NCBI RefSeq assembly: GCF_013248995.1
Contig: NZ_JABRPK010000002.1
Span: 558,001 to 622,000, forward strand
Direction of reading: 5' to 3'
Length of the DNA: 64,000 nt
DNA from: Frigoribacterium sp. VKM Ac-2836
Lineage (GTDB): Bacteria > Actinomycetota > Actinomycetes > Actinomycetales > Microbacteriaceae
The position numbers and the translations under genes were made by a program. This document shows positions 45,163 through 54,322 of the stretch, one piece after another. The notes beneath the pieces were generated by a model. It had not been told where the DNA came from, made no database searches, and saw only the letters and a list, made by a program, of their open reading frames with translations. The stretch's first letter is position 1. The number at the start of each line of letters is the position of its first letter.

Positions 45163-45999
45163 ATGGCCATGACCTCACCCAGCGGCCGCAGCATGAAGGC
45201 CGTCTCGAACGTCGTGCTGATCGTCATCGCGATCTGCTTCGCCGTTCCGCTCGCCTGGTTGCTGCTGGCGTCCTTCGACCCGTCGGCCACGCTGTCGGCC
45301 AAGGTGCCGTCGCAGTTCACGCTCGACAACTTCACCGCCGTGCTGACGCCCGAGATCTCGTTCGTGCCGCTCGCCAACAGCCTCATCGTCTCGGGTGGCT
45401 GCGCCCTGGTGACCGTGGTCGTCGCGATCCTCGCCGCCTACCCGCTCTCGCGGTACCGGATGCGCATCAACAAGCCGTTCCTCTACGGCATCCTGTTCGG
45501 CACCGGCCTGCCGATCACCGCGATGATGGTGCCGGTCTACAGCCTGTTCGTCTCGCTGAACCTGATCGACTCGATCGGCGGCACGGTGTTCTTCCTGGCC
45601 GCGACCAGCCTGCCGATGGCGATCTGGATGGCCAAGAACTTCATGGACTCGGTGCCGATCTCGCTCGAGGAGGCAGCCTGGACCGACGGAGCCTCGATGT
45701 TCTCCACCCTGACGCGCATCGTCGTGCCGCTCATGCGGCCGGGCATCGCCGTGGTGTTCATCTTCGTGTTCATCCAGGCGTGGGGGAACTTCTTCGTGCC
45801 CTTCGTGCTCTTGCTGAGCCCCGACAAACAGCCCGCGGCCGTGAGCATCTTCAACTTCTTCGGTCAGTACGGCTCGGTCGCCTACGGGCAGCTCGCCGCG
45901 TTCTCGATCGTCTACTCGGTGCCCGTCATCGCGTTGTACGTGCTCGTCTCGCGGACCCTCGGCGGCTCGAACGCGCTGGCCGGCGCCGTGAAGGGGTGA
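45163..45999 (+). CDS. Sugar ABC transporter permease (MalG-type)
   Basis: A 278-aa CUT1 permease. Six helices; the EAA loop is SLEEAAWTDGASMFSTLTRIVVPLMRPG, and the C-terminus ends GGSNALAGAVKG as in MalG-type subunits. ATG 45163 lies 2 nt after the stop of its partner permease. Confidence 0.95.
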   Translation: MAMTSPSGRSMKAVSNVVLIVIAICFAVPLAWLLLASFDPSATLSAKVPSQFTLDNFTAVLTPEISFVPLANSLIVSGGCALVTVVVAILAAYPLSRYRMRINKPFLYGILFGTGLPITAMMVPVYSLFVSLNLIDSIGGTVFFLAATSLPMAIWMAKNFMDSVPISLEEAAWTDGASMFSTLTRIVVPLMRPGIAVVFIFVFIQAWGNFFVPFVLLLSPDKQPAAVSIFNFFGQYGSVAYGQLAAFSIVYSVPVIALYVLVSRTLGGSNALAGAVKG

Positions 46000-46093
46000 C
46001 ACGCCTCCCCACCAGTGCCCCTCACGCCCTCTCGCTCCACAGAACGACCCGCCCCACCGTGCGCTTCGGCGCGCCCGTCAGGAGACTGATCCC

Positions 46094-49000
46094 ATGCACG
46101 ACAACACCGTCCTCGTCGAGGCCCGCATCGACCGCTTCGTCCGCGACCGCATCACGCCGGCCGTCTACCGCCGGTCCGTCCCGTTGACGATCACGGCCTG
46201 GGAGGCCCCGGGTGAGCCGGTCCCCTTCGCCGAGGCCGTCTCGCAGCCCTACCAGCCGTTCGCGGTCGGCTCTCCGTGGAGCCGGCCGTGGGGCACGACG
46301 TGGTTCCACGTCACGGGCACGGTGCCCGACGACTTCGGCACCGATCCGGCGACCGCACTCGAACTCGTGGTCGACCTGGGCTTCAGCATCCGCCAGCCCG
46401 GCTTCCAGGCCGAGGGCCTCGTCTGGCGACCGGACGGCACGATCGTCAAGGCGATCGAGCCGTACAACGGCTACGTGCCGTTGACGGCGATCGGGGCGGG
46501 TGCCACCCCGGGCAGCACGATCGACGTCTACGTCGAGGCCGCCTCGAACCCCGACATCGGCGGTGACGACTTCCACGGCGAGACACCGCTGGGCGACCCC
46601 GAGACCGCGGGCGACGCCCCGATCTACGCCCTGCGCGGCATCGTGCTCGCCGAACGCGACGAGGTGGTCGCCGAACTCGATCGCGACGTGTGGACGCTGG
46701 TCGGGCTGATGCGCACGCTCGAGCTCACCTCTCCGCGGCGGCACGAGATTCTGCGGGCCCTCGACCGGATGTGCGACGTGGTCGATCACGCCGACGTCGC
46801 GGGGTCGTCGACGGCCGCTCGGGCCGCGCTCGCCGACGTGCTCGCGGCGCCGGCGAACGCGAGCGCGCACCGGGTCGTCGCGACCGGCCACGCGCACATC
46901 GACTCGGCCTGGCTCTGGCCCGTCCGCGAGACACAGCGGAAGGTCGCCCGCACCTTCTCGAACGTCGTCGCGCTGATGGATGACGACCCCGATTTCGTGT
47001 TCGCCGCCTCGAGCGCCCAGCAGTACGCCTGGTTGAAAGAGCGCTACCCGGAGCTGTTCGACCGGGTCAAGCAGAAGGTCGCCGAGGGCCGGTTCGTGCC
47101 CGTCGGCGGCATGTGGGTCGAGTCCGACACCAACATGCCCGGCGGTGAGGCGCTCGCCCGCCAGTTCGTCGCGGGCAAGGGGTTCTTCCTCCGCGAGTTC
47201 GGCGTCGACGCCGACGAGGTCTGGCTGCCCGACTCGTTCGGCTACACGGGGGCCATGCCGCAGATCGCCCGTGCGGCCGGCGCCAGCTCGTTCTTCACGC
47301 AGAAGGAGTCCTGGAACGAGACGAACCGCATGCCGCACCACACCTTCCTCTGGGAGGGCATCGACGGCAGCCGTGTGTTCACGCACTTCCCGCCCGTCGA
47401 CACCTACAACTCCGACCTCTCGCCGGCCGAACTCGCCCACGCCGAACGCGGCTACGCCGAGAAGGGCTTCTCCAACGTCTCGATCGTCCCGTTCGGCTGG
47501 GGTGACGGCGGTGGTGGCCCGACCCGCGAGATGATGGCGGCCGCTCGTCGGGCCGGTGACCTCGAGGGCTCGCCGCGCGTGACCGTCGACACCCCCGCCT
47601 CCTTCTTCGCCCAGGCACGCGACGAACTCGCGGACCCGGCCGTCTGGTCGGGCGAGATGTACCTCGAGTTCCACCGTGGCACCTACACGTCACAGGCCCG
47701 CACCAAGCAGGGCAACCGCCGCAGCGAGCACCTGCTGCGCGAGGCCGAGCTCTGGAGCGCCACGGCGTCCGCCCGCGGCCTTCTCGACTACCCCTACGAC
47801 GAACTCGAAGAGATCTGGCACGTCGTGCTCTTGCAGCAGTTCCATGACATCCTGCCCGGGTCGTCGATCGCCTGGGTGCACCACGAGGCCGAACGGCACT
47901 ACGCCCGCGTCGCCGAACAGCTCGAGACGATCATCGGCGCGGCGCAGCGCGCGCTCGCCGGGTCGGGGTCGGCGACGACCACGTTCAACGCCGGTCCGGT
48001 GCCGGCGGCCGGGGTCGTCGCCTCGGGTGGCTCGGTCGAGGGTCGCGCCCAGGAGGCGGGGGTCGGATCGGTGGCGCCGGTCGCCTCCGACGGCGGTTGG
48101 GTGATCGACAACGGGCTCGTCCGTGCCGTGTTCGACGGTGACGGCCTGGTCGCCTCTCTCCTCGACGCCTCGTCGGGGCGTGACCTCGTCGCTCCGGGCG
48201 CGCGGCTCGGTCTGCTGCAGCTCTTCCGTGACACGCCCAACCAGTGGGACGCGTGGGACGTCGACCAGGCCTACAAGAACGTGCGCACCGACCTGGTCGA
48301 GGCCGAGTCGGTGGTCGCCGACGGCGGGGCCCTCGTCGTGACACGGCGATTCGGCGGGTCGACCGTCGTGCAGCGGTGGTGGCTGGACGACGGCGAGGCC
48401 GAGTTGCACGTGCAGACCGTCGTCGACTGGCACGAGAGGCAGAAGCTGTTGAAGCTCGCGTTCCCGCTCGACGTGCACGCCGACCGGGCGGCCTCCGAGG
48501 TGCAGTTCGGCCACGTCCAGCGACCGACCCACCAGAACACGTCCTGGGACTTCGCCCGGTTCGAGACCGTCGCGCACCGCTGGGTGCACGTCACGGAGCC
48601 CGGTTTCGGTGTGGCCGTGGCGAACGACGCCACGTACGGCCACGACATCACGCGCAGCACCCGCGACACGGCCGACGGCGGCGACGGCGGCACGACGACG
48701 CTCGTGCGGCAGTCGCTGCTGCGGGCACCGACCTTCCCCGATCCGCACGCCGACCAGGGGCGGCACGTGCTGCGCTCGTCGGTGCGGGTCGCGCCCGACG
48801 TGCTCGACGCGGCGACGGCCGGCTACCGACTCAACCTGCCCGTCCGCCGGGTCGACGGGTCCTCGGGTGCGGCGGTGGCACCCCTCGTCACGTCGTCGTC
48901 GCCCGCCGTGCTGGTCGAGGCGGTCAAGCTGGCCGAGGACCGCTCGGGTGACCTGATCGTGCGCTTGTACGAGGCACGCGGGGCGCGGGCGGCGACCACG

Positions 49001-49168
49001 ATCACGGTGGACGCCGACAGCGGGTTCGGTGAGGCGTGGCGCACCGACCTGATCGAGCGCGAGCTGGCCGACGGCACGGCTGGTGCGGGCCGGTGGGCGG
49101 CTGGTTCGGCGGTCGAGCTGACGCTTCGCCCGTTCGAGATCGTGACGCTGCGGGTGGCCCGGGCGTAG
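46094..49168 (+). CDS. GH38 alpha-mannosidase
   Basis: A 1024-aa glycoside hydrolase family 38 enzyme removing alpha-linked mannose from imported oligosaccharides; no signal peptide, so cytoplasmic. The zinc/catalytic motif is ATGHAHIDSAWLWPVRET, the nucleophile Asp lies in WLPDSFGYTGAMPQIA, and VHHEAERHY and LLQQFHDILPGSSIAWVH complete the active-site region. The C-terminal beta domains begin about residue 640, with a Gly/Ser-rich linker (VVASGGSVEGRAQEAGVGS). Last gene of the ROK-controlled module. Confidence 0.95.
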   Translation: MHDNTVLVEARIDRFVRDRITPAVYRRSVPLTITAWEAPGEPVPFAEAVSQPYQPFAVGSPWSRPWGTTWFHVTGTVPDDFGTDPATALELVVDLGFSIRQPGFQAEGLVWRPDGTIVKAIEPYNGYVPLTAIGAGATPGSTIDVYVEAASNPDIGGDDFHGETPLGDPETAGDAPIYALRGIVLAERDEVVAELDRDVWTLVGLMRTLELTSPRRHEILRALDRMCDVVDHADVAGSSTAARAALADVLAAPANASAHRVVATGHAHIDSAWLWPVRETQRKVARTFSNVVALMDDDPDFVFAASSAQQYAWLKERYPELFDRVKQKVAEGRFVPVGGMWVESDTNMPGGEALARQFVAGKGFFLREFGVDADEVWLPDSFGYTGAMPQIARAAGASSFFTQKESWNETNRMPHHTFLWEGIDGSRVFTHFPPVDTYNSDLSPAELAHAERGYAEKGFSNVSIVPFGWGDGGGGPTREMMAAARRAGDLEGSPRVTVDTPASFFAQARDELADPAVWSGEMYLEFHRGTYTSQARTKQGNRRSEHLLREAELWSATASARGLLDYPYDELEEIWHVVLLQQFHDILPGSSIAWVHHEAERHYARVAEQLETIIGAAQRALAGSGSATTTFNAGPVPAAGVVASGGSVEGRAQEAGVGSVAPVASDGGWVIDNGLVRAVFDGDGLVASLLDASSGRDLVAPGARLGLLQLFRDTPNQWDAWDVDQAYKNVRTDLVEAESVVADGGALVVTRRFGGSTVVQRWWLDDGEAELHVQTVVDWHERQKLLKLAFPLDVHADRAASEVQFGHVQRPTHQNTSWDFARFETVAHRWVHVTEPGFGVAVANDATYGHDITRSTRDTADGGDGGTTTLVRQSLLRAPTFPDPHADQGRHVLRSSVRVAPDVLDAATAGYRLNLPVRRVDGSSGAAVAPLVTSSSPAVLVEAVKLAEDRSGDLIVRLYEARGARAATTITVDADSGFGEAWRTDLIERELADGTAGAGRWAAGSAVELTLRPFEIVTLRVARA

Positions 49169-49218
49169 TCGCCGCGTCGCTCAGCTCGGGTGGGTCGAAT
49201 CCGTCACGGCACCACGCC

Positions 49219-49258
49219 ATGGGCACGGCGCCAGGTTTTCTCCTGGCGCTGTGCCCAT
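49219..49258. terminator. Bidirectional terminator between mannosidase and ROK kinase
   Basis: ATGGGCACGGCGCCAGG and CCTGGCGCTGTGCCCAT pair over 17 positions with one G-T wobble around the loop TTTTCT. It lies between two convergent genes. Confidence 0.85.
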
Positions 49259-49312
49259 CGCCTGGCGGAGTGGTCGTGGCGGTGAGTGCGGCAGAGGTTC
49301 CGCACGCAGAGG

Positions 49313-50233
49313 TCAGACGGCGGCTGCGGTGGCGGTCCCGCGGGCCCCGACCGTCGCGGCACCGACGGCCGCCACGGGGAATCCCGGTGGCAGCAGCTCG
49401 ATGCGCGACGAGAGGTCGAGCGAGGCGAGGAACGCTGATCCGGCGGCCCAGCGGTCCAGTACGCCGGCGACGTCGTCGAGCAGAGGGCGTCCGAGGTTGC
49501 TGAGCCCGCCTCCGATCACGACGGAGTCCACGTCGATCGCCAGGACCAGGAGGCGCACCGCGGCCGCCACCCCCGCCGCGAGGTCGGCACGGACGCGCAC
49601 GGCCTCGGGGTCACCTGCGTCGGCCGCCGTGAACAGCGCCACGGCCGGGTGCGCTCCCTCGGTCGGCCAGTGGCGTGCCACCGCGGCGCCGGCCGCGACG
49701 GTCTCGAGGCACCCGCGCTGCCCGCACGGGCAGAGTTCGCCGCCGGGGTCGACGGGGACGTGGCCGATCTCGCCCGAGACGCCCCGCGAGCCGCGCCAGA
49801 GCTCACCGTCGACGACGAGGCCGGCGGCGAGGCCGGTTCCGAGGTTGAGGTAGCCGACCGACCCCGACAGCGACATCGCGAGGTACGCGCCGAGGGCGGC
49901 CGCGTTGACGTCGTTCTCGACCCGGACCGGCACCCCGAGCCGGGCGTTCAGCGCGGACCCCACCGCGACGTCGTCGAAACCGATGTTCACGGCGTGCCGC
50001 ACGCGACCCGTGGCGCCGTCGACGAGGCCGGGGATGCCGACGCCCACCGACTCGAAGGCCGAGACCTCGACGCCGGCTCGACGGGCCAGCGAGGTCACGG
50101 CGGTGGTCGCGTTCGCCAGCACGGCCTCGGGGCCGAACCCCGTCGGCAGACGCAGCCGGTGCACGGGCGCACCGGACCCGTCGACGACCACCGCGTCGAT
50201 CTTGGTGCCTCCGATGTCGAGGCCGACCCTCAC
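49313..50233 (-). CDS. ROK family sugar kinase, probable N-acetylglucosamine kinase
   Basis: A 306-aa ROK kinase starting VRVGLDIGGTKIDAVVVDG with the ATP phosphate loop, VGIPGLVDGATG, the substrate-binding ENDVNAAALGAY, LNLGTGLAAGLVVDGE, and the zinc motif GHVPVDPGGELCPCGQRGCLE. It lacks the N-terminal winged helix of ROK repressors, so it is an enzyme. Its divergent placement from a GlcNAc-type uptake operon suggests GlcNAc kinase; glucose or mannose cannot be excluded. GTG 50233 has a GGAG upstream; the long open frame beyond is a shadow. Confidence 0.88.
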   Translation of the reverse strand: MRVGLDIGGTKIDAVVVDGSGAPVHRLRLPTGFGPEAVLANATTAVTSLARRAGVEVSAFESVGVGIPGLVDGATGRVRHAVNIGFDDVAVGSALNARLGVPVRVENDVNAAALGAYLAMSLSGSVGYLNLGTGLAAGLVVDGELWRGSRGVSGEIGHVPVDPGGELCPCGQRGCLETVAAGAAVARHWPTEGAHPAVALFTAADAGDPEAVRVRADLAAGVAAAVRLLVLAIDVDSVVIGGGLSNLGRPLLDDVAGVLDRWAAGSAFLASLDLSSRIELLPPGFPVAAVGAATVGARGTATAAAV

Positions 50234-50374
50234 GGTCGCTCCGCCGTCTCGATCGAGGAGCCGTCGACCGAGGAGCCGTCGGTCGGAGGGGCGCCGGTCG
50301 GAGGGGCGCCGGGCAGGCCGAGGCGTGACCCGTCGAGCGGGGCGACGGACGCGATGGCGGGCCGGGACATGTTT

Positions 50375-50393
50375 GTTAGTAAAGCTTACGAAC
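50375..50393. promoter_or_regulatory. Candidate ROK operator 1 over the kinase promoter
   Basis: GTTAGTAA (50375-50382), 3 nt, TTACGAAC (50386-50393): inverted arms with one mismatch. It overlaps the -10 of the leftward kinase promoter. Confidence 0.75.
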
Positions 50394-50406
50394 CAGGCTC
50401 CGGCAA
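50378..50406 (-). promoter_or_regulatory. Promoter of the ROK kinase gene (TTGCCG-N17-TTTACT)
   Basis: On the minus strand TTGCCG (50406-50401) and TTTACT (50383-50378) are separated by 17 nt. The -10 hexamer equals that of the divergent promoter at 50486. Confidence 0.7.
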
Positions 50407-50485
50407 GCGGTCGGCCCTGACGGTCCGTGATGTTTCGGGTGTTGACCCGCGGTGTTTCGTGTGCGTAAACTCGCCGCCACGCACC

Positions 50486-50514
50486 TTGACACGTGTTTGT
50501 AAGGCCCATTTACT
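50486..50514 (+). promoter_or_regulatory. Promoter of the GlcNAc-type operon (TTGACA-N17-TTTACT)
   Basis: TTGACA (50486-50491), 17 nt, TTTACT (50509-50514); 102 nt before the ROK regulator start, so the leader is about 95 nt. Confidence 0.8.
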
Positions 50515-50517
50515 AAC
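50495..50517. promoter_or_regulatory. Candidate ROK operator 2 over the GlcNAc-type promoter
   Basis: GTTTGTAA (50495-50502) and TTACTAAC (50510-50517), inverted arms with one mismatch and a 7-nt spacer, filling the space from -35 to -10. The half-site GTTNGTAA is shared with operator 1 about 120 nt away. Confidence 0.75.
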
Positions 50518-50615
50518 GGCACGCCACCACGGCGACGCCACCTCGGCACCGCTGCCGACGGGCCCTCCACCCGGGTCCGAGGTCGGCGACGATGCCGAGA
50601 AGAGAGGACGCGCCC

Positions 50616-51743
50616 GTGACCACCACGACGATCAGCAGGCAGCAGCAGCCGCCCCTCCGCGCACACAACCGCTCGCTCGTCCTCGAGGCGCTCTACCGCG
50701 ACGGCTCGATGAGTCGGGCCGACCTCGCCCGTCGCTCGGGCTTGACTCGGCCCACGGTCTCGGCCCTCGTCTCCGACCTGATCGACGACGGCATCGCTCG
50801 CGAGCTCGGAGTCCGGGACGACGCCCGGGTCGGCAAGCCGGCGACGCTCGTCGGCATCGAGTCGGACGCCTTCCACATCGTCACGGTCGATCTGTCGAGC
50901 GCCGAACGTTTCGTCGGGGCCGTCGTCGACCTGCGGGGCGGGGTCGTCGAGCGCGCCAGCGTCGAGCTCGACGGTGCCGTCGGCGAGGCCGCGGTGGGCC
51001 TGGTCGAGCGGCTCGTGGACGATCTCGGCTCGCTCACGACGCGTCCGCTGCTCGGGATCGGGGTGGCGACCCCGGGCATCGTCGACCACGAGGGGGTCGT
51101 GCGCACCGCCGTCCACCTGGGGTGGTACGACCTCGACCTGAGGTCCCGTCTCTCCGATCACGTCGGGCTGCCCGTCCACGTCGGCAACGACTCGAACGCG
51201 GCGGCCGTGGGCATCCGCACCTTCGGCGAGACGACGGGGCAGGCCGCCGCCGGCCAGAGCCTCATGGTGGTCACGATCGACCACGGCGTCGGCGTCGGGC
51301 TGGTCGTCGCCGGTGCGCTCGTCGAGGGGGACCAGTTCTCGGCCGGAGAGATCGGGCACGTGACGGTCGACGAGAACGGCGACGTGTGCGCGTGCGGTCG
51401 ACGCGGTTGCCTGGAAGAGGTCCTGGCGGCCCCGCAACTGAGGTCCCGCCTCCGTCAGCACGACGAGGGGTCGCGGGGCGCCGTCCTGAACGACGCCGGG
51501 CGCGCTCTCGGTCTGGTGCTCGCGCCCATCATCAGTGCGCTGAACCTGAACGAGGTCGTGCTGTCGGGCCCCGCCGACCTGGTCGAGGGCGCTCTGTTGC
51601 GGGCCGCCCGCGAGACCGTCCGTCAGCGGACGTTGTCGGCCGTCAGCAACGGCCTGATCATGCGCATCGCGGGCAGCGGCACCGACTTGGCCCTGCTGGG
51701 CGCCGCGTCGTTCGTGCTGCAGGCCGAACTGGGGCTGACGTGA
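50616..51743 (+). CDS. ROK family transcriptional regulator of the GlcNAc-type module
   Basis: A 375-aa ROK repressor. The winged helix is NRSLVLEALYRDGSMSRADLARRSGLTRPTVSALVSDLIDDG; the sugar-binding part has LGIGVATPGIVDHEG, GNDSNAAAVG and the zinc motif CACGRRGCLEE. It probably binds the GTTNGTAA palindromes on both divergent promoters and releases them when GlcNAc or its phosphate binds. GTG 50616 with GAGAGGA upstream is preferred over ATG 50592. Confidence 0.92.
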   Translation: MTTTTISRQQQPPLRAHNRSLVLEALYRDGSMSRADLARRSGLTRPTVSALVSDLIDDGIARELGVRDDARVGKPATLVGIESDAFHIVTVDLSSAERFVGAVVDLRGGVVERASVELDGAVGEAAVGLVERLVDDLGSLTTRPLLGIGVATPGIVDHEGVVRTAVHLGWYDLDLRSRLSDHVGLPVHVGNDSNAAAVGIRTFGETTGQAAAGQSLMVVTIDHGVGVGLVVAGALVEGDQFSAGEIGHVTVDENGDVCACGRRGCLEEVLAAPQLRSRLRQHDEGSRGAVLNDAGRALGLVLAPIISALNLNEVVLSGPADLVEGALLRAARETVRQRTLSAVSNGLIMRIAGSGTDLALLGAASFVLQAELGLT

Positions 51744-51899
51744 GCCCGCGGGGCTCCGGCCCGACCACAGACCTCGGGGGACCACCCCCGGAGGCGGCGA
51801 GGGCTTCGGCCCGGGCCGCATTCCCGACCCGACGCTTGTGCGAGCGCGGGCCGGGACCACAGCGATGCGGCATCCCCGCTTCGAGAACGAGGAGATGAC

Positions 51900-53222
51900 A
51901 TGCGAAACCAACGCTACACGGCGGTCGGGGCCCTGGGCCTGGCCGCGGCACTCGCCCTGACCGCCTGCTCGAGCTCGGGCACGGGCGGCAGTTCGTCCGA
52001 CGAACCCCAGGCCGTGCCCACCACCAAGGGTGACGGCAAGACCCTGACGGTCTGGGTGATGACGGGTGACTACACGCCCGAGACCATCGACGCCATCAAC
52101 GAGGAGTTCACCGCTCAGACGGGCGCCGACGTCGACGTCCAGATCCAGCAGTGGGACGGCATCACCACCAAGATCAGCACGGCGCTCGCCACCAAGACAC
52201 CGCCCGACGTGCTCGACCTCGGCAACACGCAGGTCGCCAGCTATGCCGCCAACGGTGCGCTGCTCGACCTGACGTCCTACCGGGACGACCTGGAACAGGG
52301 GCAGACCTGGCTGACCGGCCTCGAGGAGCCCGCCACCGTCGACGATTCGCTCTACGCCGTGCCTGGTTTCGCCGGTGCCCGCGCCGTCATCTACAACAAG
52401 ACGATGTGGGCCGAGGCGGGCGTCACCGAGGCCCCCACCACCTACGACGAGCTCACGGCCGACCTCGACAAGGTGAAGGCCGCCAACACGGCGTCCGACT
52501 TCTCGGCGTTCTACCTGCCCGGTCAGTACTGGTACGCGGGCATGCAGTTCGTCTGGGACGCCGGTGGCGAGATCGCCACGTCGAGCGACGGCACCTGGAC
52601 CGCCGGTCTCGAGAGCAAGGAGGCGCAGCAGGGCCTCGAGGACTTCACCGAGTTCCAGAACGCCTACTCGACCCCTGCCTCGCAGACCCTCGACACCGAC
52701 GCCCCCGACCAGACGCAGGTCTTCGCCGACGGCAAGACCGCGACGATCCTGCACACGAACGGCTCGATCGACCTGATCCAGAAGGCCAACCCCGCCCTGA
52801 CCGACGACGACTTCGGCACCTTCCCGATGCCGGGCAAGTCGGGCGAGACGCAGCCCGTCATGCTGGGCGGCTCGGACTGGGGCATCGCCGCGAAGAGCCA
52901 GAACACTGACCTCGCCCTGCAGTGGACGAAGATCGCGACGAGCCCCGACATCCAGAACGAGTGGGTGGTCGGCAACGACGGCTGGATCCCCAACAGCGAA
53001 GAGGGCATCAAGGCGGCGGGCAGCGTGGTGACGCCCATCCAGAAGGGCTTCTTCGATGCCGCGCTCAACTCGAAGGCCACGCCGGCCAGCGCGAACTGGG
53101 CCGCCCTCGAGGGCGACAAGAGCATCAACCAGCTCTTCTCCGCGGTGGTCTCGGGCTCCAAATCGGCCGAGGCCGCGGCCACGTCGTTCGACGAGGCGAC
53201 CGACAAGGCGCTGAACGACTGA
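51900..53222 (+). CDS. Sugar ABC transporter substrate-binding lipoprotein
   Basis: A 440-aa family 1 binding protein with lipobox ALALTACSSS. LTVWVMTGDYTPETIDAINEEFTAQTGADVDVQIQQWDG is the usual N-lobe start; VIYNKTMWAEAGVTEAPTTYDEL the hinge region. AGGAG precedes the ATG. In the same operon as a hexosaminidase and NagB, so the ligand is probably chitobiose or another GlcNAc oligosaccharide (NgcE/DasA-like role). Confidence 0.93.
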   Translation: MRNQRYTAVGALGLAAALALTACSSSGTGGSSSDEPQAVPTTKGDGKTLTVWVMTGDYTPETIDAINEEFTAQTGADVDVQIQQWDGITTKISTALATKTPPDVLDLGNTQVASYAANGALLDLTSYRDDLEQGQTWLTGLEEPATVDDSLYAVPGFAGARAVIYNKTMWAEAGVTEAPTTYDELTADLDKVKAANTASDFSAFYLPGQYWYAGMQFVWDAGGEIATSSDGTWTAGLESKEAQQGLEDFTEFQNAYSTPASQTLDTDAPDQTQVFADGKTATILHTNGSIDLIQKANPALTDDDFGTFPMPGKSGETQPVMLGGSDWGIAAKSQNTDLALQWTKIATSPDIQNEWVVGNDGWIPNSEEGIKAAGSVVTPIQKGFFDAALNSKATPASANWAALEGDKSINQLFSAVVSGSKSAEAAATSFDEATDKALND

Positions 53223-53317
53223 CGAGCATCCCGGCGGAGCGTCGCATGACCATCCGATCACGCGACGCTCCCGCCCTCTCGACCCGCACCTCCTTGACTC
53301 GAACCGAAAGAGGAACC

Positions 53318-54322
53318 GTGGCCCTCTCGACAGCCCCCGGTCTCACCGAGACCCCGCCCGGCGCGGCTCCCGATCACCCGGGCGGCGGCAGGCGTCCGAA
53401 GGTGGAGCGGCAGGCCCCGGTCCGGCCGGGGAAGAAGCGTCAGCTCGCCCCGCTCTGGCTGCTCTCGCCCGCCGGCATCGTGCTGCTCGCCGTGACCGTC
53501 GCGCCCATCGTCTTCTTGGTCTTCACCTCGTTCACGGACTACGACCAGCGGTCGCTCTTCACCGGCGCCTACGACTCGGTCGGGGTGGGGCAGTACACGA
53601 CGCTGTTGGCCGACACCGACTTCTGGTGGTCCCTCGTCCGCACCCTGGTGTTCACGGCGGCGATGGTCGGAGGCAGCGTGCTGATCGGCACGGGCGTCTC
53701 GCACCTGCTCACCCGCCTCGGAGCGCCGATGCGGTACACGGTCACCGTCGTGTTGATCCTCGCCTGGGCCATGCCGAACGTGGCGTCGTCGATCGTCTGG
53801 AAATGGCTCTTCCAACCCGGTTACGGCGTCGTCAACTGGCTGCTCACCCAGACCGGCCTGGTCGGCGACATGACCAACGTCGACTGGTCGAACGACGCCG
53901 CTCTCGCCTACACGAGCATCTGGATGCTGATCGTCTGGCAGGCCGTTCCGTTCATCGCCCTGACGATGTACGCCGCCGAGACGCAGATCCCGCTCGAGTA
54001 CAAAGAAGCCGCGCGGCTCGACGGCGCGAGCGAGTGGCGCGTCTACCGGACCGTCACCCTGGTGTTCCTCAAGCCGACGCTGCTGCTGATCACGATCTTG
54101 TCGATCATCTGGGACTTCAACGTCTTCAACCAGATCTGGCTCGTCTCGGCCGGTGGGCCCGACGACGCCACCTCGACTCTCGGCGTCTTCACCTACGTCA
54201 CCGCCTTCGTCGGTTTCGACATCGGGCAGGGCGCCGCCATCTCGGTGGTCACCACCCTGCTGCTCGTCGTGCTGACCGCGTTCTACGTCCGCAACCTCGT
54301 CCGATCCGGAGAAGACCTGTGA
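53318..54322 (+). CDS. Sugar ABC transporter permease (MalF-type)
   Basis: A 334-aa CUT1 permease; N-terminal about 45 residues are Pro/Arg-rich, then six helices (LWLLSPAGIVLLAVTVAPIVF). EAA loop IPLEYKEAARLDGASEWRVYRTVTLVFLKP. GTG 53318 with AAAGAGGA upstream is favoured over ATG 53246. Overlaps the next permease (GTGA). Confidence 0.93.
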   Translation: MALSTAPGLTETPPGAAPDHPGGGRRPKVERQAPVRPGKKRQLAPLWLLSPAGIVLLAVTVAPIVFLVFTSFTDYDQRSLFTGAYDSVGVGQYTTLLADTDFWWSLVRTLVFTAAMVGGSVLIGTGVSHLLTRLGAPMRYTVTVVLILAWAMPNVASSIVWKWLFQPGYGVVNWLLTQTGLVGDMTNVDWSNDAALAYTSIWMLIVWQAVPFIALTMYAAETQIPLEYKEAARLDGASEWRVYRTVTLVFLKPTLLLITILSIIWDFNVFNQIWLVSAGGPDDATSTLGVFTYVTAFVGFDIGQGAAISVVTTLLLVVLTAFYVRNLVRSGEDL

